From an uncultured Sphingomonas sp. (GTDB lineage Bacteria > Pseudomonadota > Alphaproteobacteria > Sphingomonadales > Sphingomonadaceae): 64,000 bases of DNA. The translations under genes and the position numbers were made by a program. The first letter of the stretch is position 1, and the number at the start of each line of letters is the position of its first letter. Shown here in pieces: positions 58,607 to 64,000 of the stretch. The stretch is from assembly GCF_936927845.1 (NCBI RefSeq), contig NZ_CAKZHV010000003.1, positions 27,137-91,136 of the forward strand. The letters are read 5' to 3'. The notes beneath the pieces are model-generated. The model did not search any database. It was not told the DNA's origin and saw nothing but the letters and a program-made list of their open reading frames with translations.

Positions 58607-61279
58607 ATGTCACCCTTTATGGGTAAAGCGCGTCCATCAGACAACGAAGCAACGGGGATCACGTCGGACGCAGCGGACGATCCGCACCCGGCGATTCTGG
58701 AGAGCCTGGGGCTGGTCGCGAGCGACGAGGAGCGTGTCGGCGACGACCGCGACGCCGCGCTCGCCCGCGTGGCCGATCTATGGCCCGTCGCCGGGGTGGC
58801 GACCTTCGCCGTACCGTTGTTGTTGATCGTGGCCGCGCTGATCGCGGGTGCCGGAAGCGCCGCGCTGACGCTGGTGATCGTCGGCCTGCCCGCGGTGGTC
58901 GCCGCGCCCGCGGTGTTCGTGCTGCTCCGCTTCGTGGTGGCGCAGCAGCTCGCCCCGCATCAGCGCACGATGCTGCTCGCCGCGGTTACCGCGATGAGCG
59001 CCCTTTCGCTGTTCGCGCTCGCCGCGGTCGCGAGCGGGCTCGCCGATCCGGCACTGCACATCGCGGCGGTGGTGGCGGTGTTCGGCACGATCATCATCAC
59101 CGCGATCGTCATCCAGCCGGTCGCGGCGGCGACGCTCGCCTTCGCGATCGCGCTGGCCGGCGCGACAATCGTGCAGCAGGGCCTGTCCTGGGCGAGCGGC
59201 GTGGCGATCATCCTGACCGCATTGCTCGGCTATGGCATGATCGGCAGCAGCCGCGCCCGCTTCGCCGACCTCGCCGCGGAAGAAGAGGCCGCCGGCGCCG
59301 AAGCGCTCGCCAGCCGGCTGGTCACCGAATTTGAGGCGCACGGATCGGGCTGGTTCTGGCAGACCGATCGCGGCGGACGGCTGACCTATCTGAGCGACAA
59401 GGTATCGCGTGAGGTTTCCGGCTTCGGGATCAAGGCCAAGGGCGAGCTGCTGACCCGCGTGTTTCGCGTCGACACGGCGCTCGCGGAGACCGAGCGGACG
59501 CTGACGTTCCACCTGTCGAGCCGCACGTCCTTCTCCGATTACTCGGTGCGACCCGCGCCCGAGGAGGCGCCCGAGCGCTGGTGGTCGATCTCGGGCCGCC
59601 CGCTGCTCGATCAGTTCGGACGCTTTCAGGGCTTTATCGGGTCGGGCTCCGACTTGACCGAGAAGCGCCGCGCAGAGGCCGAGATCACCCGCCTCGCGCT
59701 GTTCGACAGCCTGACCGGGCTGGCCAATCGCCAGCGGATGCGGCTGTCGCTCGAACAGATGCTGTCGCCGCAGCAGCGCACGCAGGGGGCGAACACGCTG
59801 TTCCTGCTCGACCTCGATCGCTTCAAGGCAGTCAACGACACGCTCGGCCATCAGGTCGGCGACGAATTGCTCAAGCAGGTCGCGGGTCGGTTGCAGAAAA
59901 CGGTCGGCGATGCCGGCATGGTCGGACGGCTGGGCGGCGACGAGTTCAAGGTCATCGTGCCGCGCGAGGGCAATCGCGAGCGGCTGGCGACCCTCGCCGA
60001 CTCGATCATCACCGCGCTGTCGCGCCCTTATTACATCGACGGTGCGACGATCTCGATCGGCTGTTCGATCGGCATCGCGATCGCGCCCGAACACGGCGAC
60101 GACCCCGAAGCCTTGGTACGCAACGCCGATCTGGCGCTCTACGCGGCCAAGGGCGACGGGCGCGGCGTTCACCGCTTCTACCGAGACGAGCTGCTGGAGG
60201 GCGCGCAGTACCGCCGCCAGCTTGAGGACGATCTGCGTCAGGCCTTGAAGCAGAACCAGCTCCATCTCGCCTATCAGGCAGTCGTATCGACCAAGGACGA
60301 GCGGATCGTCGGCTACGAGGCGCTGCTGCGCTGGAGCCACCCGACCCGCGGCTTCGTCAGCCCGGCGGAATTCATCCCTGTGGCCGAGGAATGCGGGATG
60401 ATCGAGGCGATCGGCGAGTGGGTGATGCGCACCGCCTGCGCCGAGGCCGCGACCTGGCCCGAGCACGTCCGCGTCGCGGTCAACGTGTCGCCGATCCAGT
60501 TCGCCAATCCTGCCCTCCCCAGCCTCGTCACCAGCGCGCTCGCGACCTCGGGCCTGCCGCCGCGCCGGCTGGAGTTGGAGATCACCGAGGGCGTGTTCCT
60601 GAACGAGGACGCGTCGTCCGAGCGGATGTTCGCCGCCTTGAAGCGGATCGGCGTGCGCCTCGCGCTCGACGATTTCGGTACCGGCTATTCCTCGCTCGGC
60701 TATCTGAAGAAAGCGTCATTCGACAAGATCAAGATCGACCAGAGCTTCGTGCGCGGCGCAATCAACGAGAGCAACCGCAACGCCGCGATCATCAAGGCGA
60801 TCGTCACGCTCGCCGACACGCTGGGGATGGAAACAACCGCGGAAGGCGTCGAGCAGCAGGACGAGATCGCGCTGATCCGCGAGCTGGGTTGCAGCCACAT
60901 TCAGGGCTATGTTTACGGCAAGCCTGCGGCCGCCCCTGCGGTGCACGAGCAGCTTGGCCAGCCTGGGGGCAAGGCGATCCCGGTCGGGTTCAAGACCAGC
61001 CGTGCCCAGCGCCACAAGGTCCTGCGCGCCGCGCGCGCGATGATGGCGGGCGAGACTGCGGAGGTGCGTATCCGCGACGTATCGACCGGGGGCGTGCTGA
61101 TCGACGGCGTCGACCTGCCACCCGAGGCGGTCGGCTACGAGATGACGATCGAGTTGATCGAAGGGCAGTTCGTTCCCGCCACGATCCGCTGGATCGACGA
61201 TGGCCGTGCCGGGCTGCAATTCGCCTATCCGATCGATGTCGACCAGTTGATCCAGTCGACCCAGCGCCGCGCGGCATAA
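58607..61279 (+). CDS. Membrane GGDEF-EAL-PilZ cyclic-di-GMP signalling protein
   Basis: An 890-residue inner-membrane protein. About five to six hydrophobic helices (about 56-215) are followed by a PAS domain (about 235-350), a diguanylate cyclase domain with intact GGDEF (443-447), a phosphodiesterase domain with intact EAL (571-573), DDFGTGYSSLGYLKKASFDKIKIDQSFV and QGY (HIQGYVYGKP), and a C-terminal PilZ-like domain (about 797-890, basic RAQRHKVLRAARAM then DVSTGG). Both catalytic motifs look intact, so it may make or degrade c-di-GMP; PilZ could read it. An alternative start is ATG 58619. Confidence 0.94.
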   Translation: MSPFMGKARPSDNEATGITSDAADDPHPAILESLGLVASDEERVGDDRDAALARVADLWPVAGVATFAVPLLLIVAALIAGAGSAALTLVIVGLPAVVAAPAVFVLLRFVVAQQLAPHQRTMLLAAVTAMSALSLFALAAVASGLADPALHIAAVVAVFGTIIITAIVIQPVAAATLAFAIALAGATIVQQGLSWASGVAIILTALLGYGMIGSSRARFADLAAEEEAAGAEALASRLVTEFEAHGSGWFWQTDRGGRLTYLSDKVSREVSGFGIKAKGELLTRVFRVDTALAETERTLTFHLSSRTSFSDYSVRPAPEEAPERWWSISGRPLLDQFGRFQGFIGSGSDLTEKRRAEAEITRLALFDSLTGLANRQRMRLSLEQMLSPQQRTQGANTLFLLDLDRFKAVNDTLGHQVGDELLKQVAGRLQKTVGDAGMVGRLGGDEFKVIVPREGNRERLATLADSIITALSRPYYIDGATISIGCSIGIAIAPEHGDDPEALVRNADLALYAAKGDGRGVHRFYRDELLEGAQYRRQLEDDLRQALKQNQLHLAYQAVVSTKDERIVGYEALLRWSHPTRGFVSPAEFIPVAEECGMIEAIGEWVMRTACAEAATWPEHVRVAVNVSPIQFANPALPSLVTSALATSGLPPRRLELEITEGVFLNEDASSERMFAALKRIGVRLALDDFGTGYSSLGYLKKASFDKIKIDQSFVRGAINESNRNAAIIKAIVTLADTLGMETTAEGVEQQDEIALIRELGCSHIQGYVYGKPAAAPAVHEQLGQPGGKAIPVGFKTSRAQRHKVLRAARAMMAGETAEVRIRDVSTGGVLIDGVDLPPEAVGYEMTIELIEGQFVPATIRWIDDGRAGLQFAYPIDVDQLIQSTQRRAA

Positions 61280-61871
61280 GCGTTCCCTCAGGCGAACGGC
61301 AGCGCTGGCGCATGTCGATAGAGGCGGTTCGGCGCGCGGGCATATCAGGCTGAGCACGACGCGCCACTCCGCGCGTCCCGACTGGCTCTCTCGCGATCAT
61401 TCGGGTGCCGCGACGCGGGGGAATGCGGCATCGCAATGGCACTCACCGCGCCGGCTTCACGTGACGTAGGGTGGCGCGTGCGGGCAGGCCAGATCCGCAT
61501 TTCCACGCAAACGAGACGCCAAAAATATTTTCATTGCGCTGCTTTGGGCTTGTCATCGCAGAACCCGGCAGAAATCCACGCGTCGCGCGTGTCGAGCCCC
61601 GCGGATCGACCATCCGGGCCGATGAACCAGCCGCTCGCCCACGCATTACCCTCTTGCCCGCCCGCGCGGTTTGGCACAATTTGTTGGGGTCATCACGGGG
61701 ACGATGCGCTACTGCTGGTAGGAGAAGCCGCACCGATCGGGCGGCACGGAACACTCGTTGCGCCGATCGGCTCGGCGAGCGGACGGCTCGACATCCAACC
61801 GGCGCAGCGTCGCACCCATGTCACCGGGGAGCAATCCCCGTATCGAAACACGAGATTGAAGGAGCGCCAGG
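61280..61871. other. Long intergenic leader before nrdA
   Basis: 592 bases without a supported gene. Visible are one AT-rich island (AAAAATATTTT, 61521-61531), a hairpin CACGCG-TCG-CGCGTG (61577-61591) and CGGGG-AGCAAT-CCCCG (about 61827-61842) close to the nrdA start. I find no NrdR box, cobalamin riboswitch or convincing promoter by eye. Confidence 0.5.
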
Positions 61872-63827
61872 ATGAACTTCGGGGACACCGGCAGCGAGAC
61901 CATGATGGACCTGATGGAGCGCGTGGTTACCCCCGCGCCGACCGGAACCGATGCCGCGCAGGTCAAGCCGGAGCGCGGCGCGTCCGGCATGTCGGCGGCC
62001 TCGGAGCGTGCACCGACCAAGAAAGCCGCGTCGCGCGATTTCAAGGTAAAGACCGATCCGTCGCGCGACGCGCTGTTGACCGATTTCGGCAAGGAAACGC
62101 TCAACGATCGTTACCTGCTACCCGGAGAGAGCTACCAGGACCTGTTCGTCCGCGTCGCCTCGGCCTATGCCGACGACGAGGCGCATGCGCAGCGCATCTA
62201 CGATTACATCTCAAAGCTGTGGTTCATGCCCGCGACGCCGGTGCTGTCGAACGGCGGCACCGGGCGCGGCCTACCGATCTCCTGCTATCTGAACTCGGTA
62301 CCCGACAGCCTGAACGGCATCGTCGACACCTGGAACGAGAATGTCTGGCTCGCTTCGCGCGGTGGCGGCATCGGCACCTATTGGGGCAATGTGCGCGGCA
62401 TCGGCGAGCCGGTGGGCTTGAACGGCAAGACCAGCGGCATCATTCCGTTCGTTCGCGTGATGGACTCGCTGACGCTCGCGATCTCGCAGGGTAGCCTGCG
62501 TCGCGGCTCGGCTGCCTGCTACCTCGATGTCAGCCACCCGGAGATCGAGGAATTTCTCGAAATCCGTAAGCCCTCGGGCGACTTCAACCGCAAGGCGCTC
62601 AATCTACACCACGGCGTGCTGATCCCCGATGCCTTCATGGAGGCGGTGCGCAACGGCGCCGAATGGGAGTTGAAGAGCCCGAAGGACGGCGCGGTGCGCG
62701 GCAAGGTCGACGCGCGCGCCTTGTTCCAGAAGCTGGTGGAAACCCGGCTCGCGACCGGCGAGCCGTACATCGTCTTCGCCGACCACGTGAACTCGAACAT
62801 GCCCAAGCATCACCGCGAGCTGGGGCTGAAGGTGTCGACGTCGAACCTCTGCAGCGAAATCACGCTGCCGACCGGCCGCGACCATCTCGGCAACGATCGC
62901 ACCGCGGTGTGCTGCCTCTCCTCGCTCAATCTCGAGACGTGGGACGAGTGGAAGGACGACAAAACCTTCGTCGAAGACGTCATGCGCTTCCTCGACAACG
63001 TCTTGCAAGACTACATTGATCGCCACGAACCCGGTATGGAACGCGCCGCCTATTCCGCCGCGCGCGAGCGGTCGGTGGGCTTGGGCGTCATGGGCTTCCA
63101 CTCCTTCCTCCAGGCGCGCGGGCTGCCGTTCGAGGGCGCGATGGCGAAATCATGGAACCTTAAAATCTTTCGCCACATCCACACACAGGTCAGCCAGGCG
63201 TCGATGCAATTGGCGGTCGAGCGCGGCCCCTGCCCCGACGCGGCCGACGTCGGCGTGATGGAGCGCTTTTCCTGCAAGATGGCGATCGCGCCAACCGCGT
63301 CGATCTCGATCATTTGCGGCGGCACTAGCGCGTGCATCGAGCCGATTCCGGCTAACATCTACACGCATAAGACGCTGTCGGGCAGCTTCTCGGTCAAGAA
63401 CCCGTATTTGAAGAAGCTGTTGGCCGAGAAGTCGAAGGACTCAGAAGCGGTCTGGAGCTCGATTCTCGAGCATGGCGGTTCGGTGCAGCACCTCGACTTT
63501 CTCGATCAGGACGAGAAGGATTGCTATAAGACCAGCTTTGAGATCGATCAGCGCTGGCTGCTTGAACTCGCGGGTGATCGCACGCCGTATATCGATCAGG
63601 CACAGTCGCTGAACCTGTTCATCCCGGCCGACGTCGAGAAGTGGGACCTTCTCATGCTACACTTCCGCGCGTGGGAGCTGGGCATCAAATCGCTCTATTA
63701 TTTGCGGTCTAAATCAGTGCAGCGCGCCGGCTTTGCGGGTGGGGTGGAGAACGACAACACCATCGAGAAGCCGAAGTACGAGTTTGGTGAAACCACCGAC
63801 TACGACGAGTGCCTCGCCTGCCAATGA
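61872..63827 (+). CDS. nrdA: Ribonucleoside-diphosphate reductase alpha subunit
   Basis: Catalytic large subunit of class I ribonucleotide reductase, 651 residues. Key residues: the cysteine in GLPISCYLNSV, the active-site region NLCSEITLPT with CCLSSLNLE, and the C-terminal redox pair in YDECLACQ. The N-terminal ATP-cone seems absent (a Pro/Ala/Lys-rich ~70-residue extension instead), so overall dATP regulation may differ. AAGGAG lies 8 bases upstream. A terminator follows directly and no beta-subunit gene begins in the remaining 170 bases. Confidence 0.95.
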   Translation: MNFGDTGSETMMDLMERVVTPAPTGTDAAQVKPERGASGMSAASERAPTKKAASRDFKVKTDPSRDALLTDFGKETLNDRYLLPGESYQDLFVRVASAYADDEAHAQRIYDYISKLWFMPATPVLSNGGTGRGLPISCYLNSVPDSLNGIVDTWNENVWLASRGGGIGTYWGNVRGIGEPVGLNGKTSGIIPFVRVMDSLTLAISQGSLRRGSAACYLDVSHPEIEEFLEIRKPSGDFNRKALNLHHGVLIPDAFMEAVRNGAEWELKSPKDGAVRGKVDARALFQKLVETRLATGEPYIVFADHVNSNMPKHHRELGLKVSTSNLCSEITLPTGRDHLGNDRTAVCCLSSLNLETWDEWKDDKTFVEDVMRFLDNVLQDYIDRHEPGMERAAYSAARERSVGLGVMGFHSFLQARGLPFEGAMAKSWNLKIFRHIHTQVSQASMQLAVERGPCPDAADVGVMERFSCKMAIAPTASISIICGGTSACIEPIPANIYTHKTLSGSFSVKNPYLKKLLAEKSKDSEAVWSSILEHGGSVQHLDFLDQDEKDCYKTSFEIDQRWLLELAGDRTPYIDQAQSLNLFIPADVEKWDLLMLHFRAWELGIKSLYYLRSKSVQRAGFAGGVENDNTIEKPKYEFGETTDYDECLACQ

Positions 63828-63871
63828 TCGTGCCGCCGTCGCTCAAACACGATCGATAACAAGCTACTCAA

Positions 63872-63903
63872 CCCCGGCGCTATTGCGCTGGGGTTTTGTT
63901 TTG
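63872..63903 (+). terminator. Intrinsic terminator after nrdA
   Basis: CCCCGGCGC-TATT-GCGCTGGGG stem (one mismatch) followed by TTTTGTTTT, 45 bases after the nrdA stop. Confidence 0.9.
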
Positions 63904-64000
63904 AGGCTTAGAACGAGGTGAGGTGTTGCTACCCGGCTACCTGGTGCGTAAGCGTCCGGTGACGGCGTCACCTCAAACGGGCCGGTAGTTCCACGGCAGC

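Noticed and set aside
61664..61871. Cobalamin riboswitch upstream of nrdA
   Set aside because: The B12-box consensus is absent, and a class I reductase does not need cobalamin control.

Overview
The window reads as a GC-rich chromosomal segment of an alphaproteobacterium of the sphingomonad type (Sphingomonas or a close relative). The evidence is the uniform high-GC codon use, a GapR/DUF2312 protein, a CYP153-like P450, the argD-argF-hslO order, hflK-hflC-degP beside apbC, many proteins of the small secreted sort common in sphingomonads, and a dispersed palindromic intergenic repeat (GTCATCCCGGACTTGATCC type). I see no rRNA, no tRNA, no CRISPR array, no insertion sequence and no prophage. It is mostly core genome with a few accessory pieces.

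Layout. 1-5.4 kb: lipoprotein, two-gene ABC exporter, CYP153-like P450 behind a palindromic operator, DUF3667 membrane protein, glycine-zipper protein. 5.5-13.3 kb (minus): ftsH, tilS, cpoB, a RodZ-like HTH membrane protein, ptsP. 14-17.9 kb (minus): yebC-ruvC-ruvA-HAD-ruvB, with a dehalogenase-type HAD gene tightly overlapping both ruvA and ruvB. 18-24.8 kb: HerA-like ATPase, GapR, amidohydrolase, DUF1244, pyruvate kinase, queE and queC. 25-28.4 kb (minus): argD-argF-hslO, with a large inverted repeat that supplies the ribosome-binding site of argF. 28.5-37 kb: AIM24-family protein, aconitase, an AbrB/PIN toxin-antitoxin pair with a perfect 11-bp-arm operator, an amino-acid permease, a CoA-binding protein and apbC. 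37.1-40.9 kb: hflK-hflC-degP. 41.2-50.3 kb: HerA/DUF853 ATPase with phosphoribosyltransferase, a 2-oxoglutarate oxygenase overlapping a bactofilin-like small protein, an acidic protein, an M20 peptidase with a DUF3617 protein, arylamine N-acetyltransferase and ferredoxin-NADP reductase. 50.5-56.9 kb: uvrB, TonB-like protein, a PRC-barrel/DUF3597/45-residue operon, a structured locus with an 18-codon ORF behind a perfect anti-16S ribosome-binding site, and DUF1993. 57-64 kb: class I fumarase, membrane GGDEF-EAL-PilZ protein and nrdA.

Functional themes are DNA repair (ruvABC, uvrB), proteolysis and membrane quality control (ftsH, hflKC, degP), central carbon metabolism (pyk, acnA, fumarase), arginine and queuosine biosynthesis, PTS-Ntr and c-di-GMP signalling. 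The least explained parts are the structured RNA/small-ORF locus at 55.87-56.17 kb, the argF leader repeat, the toxin-antitoxin operator, the HAD gene inside ruvAB, and the HerA-like ATPase/phosphoribosyltransferase pair.
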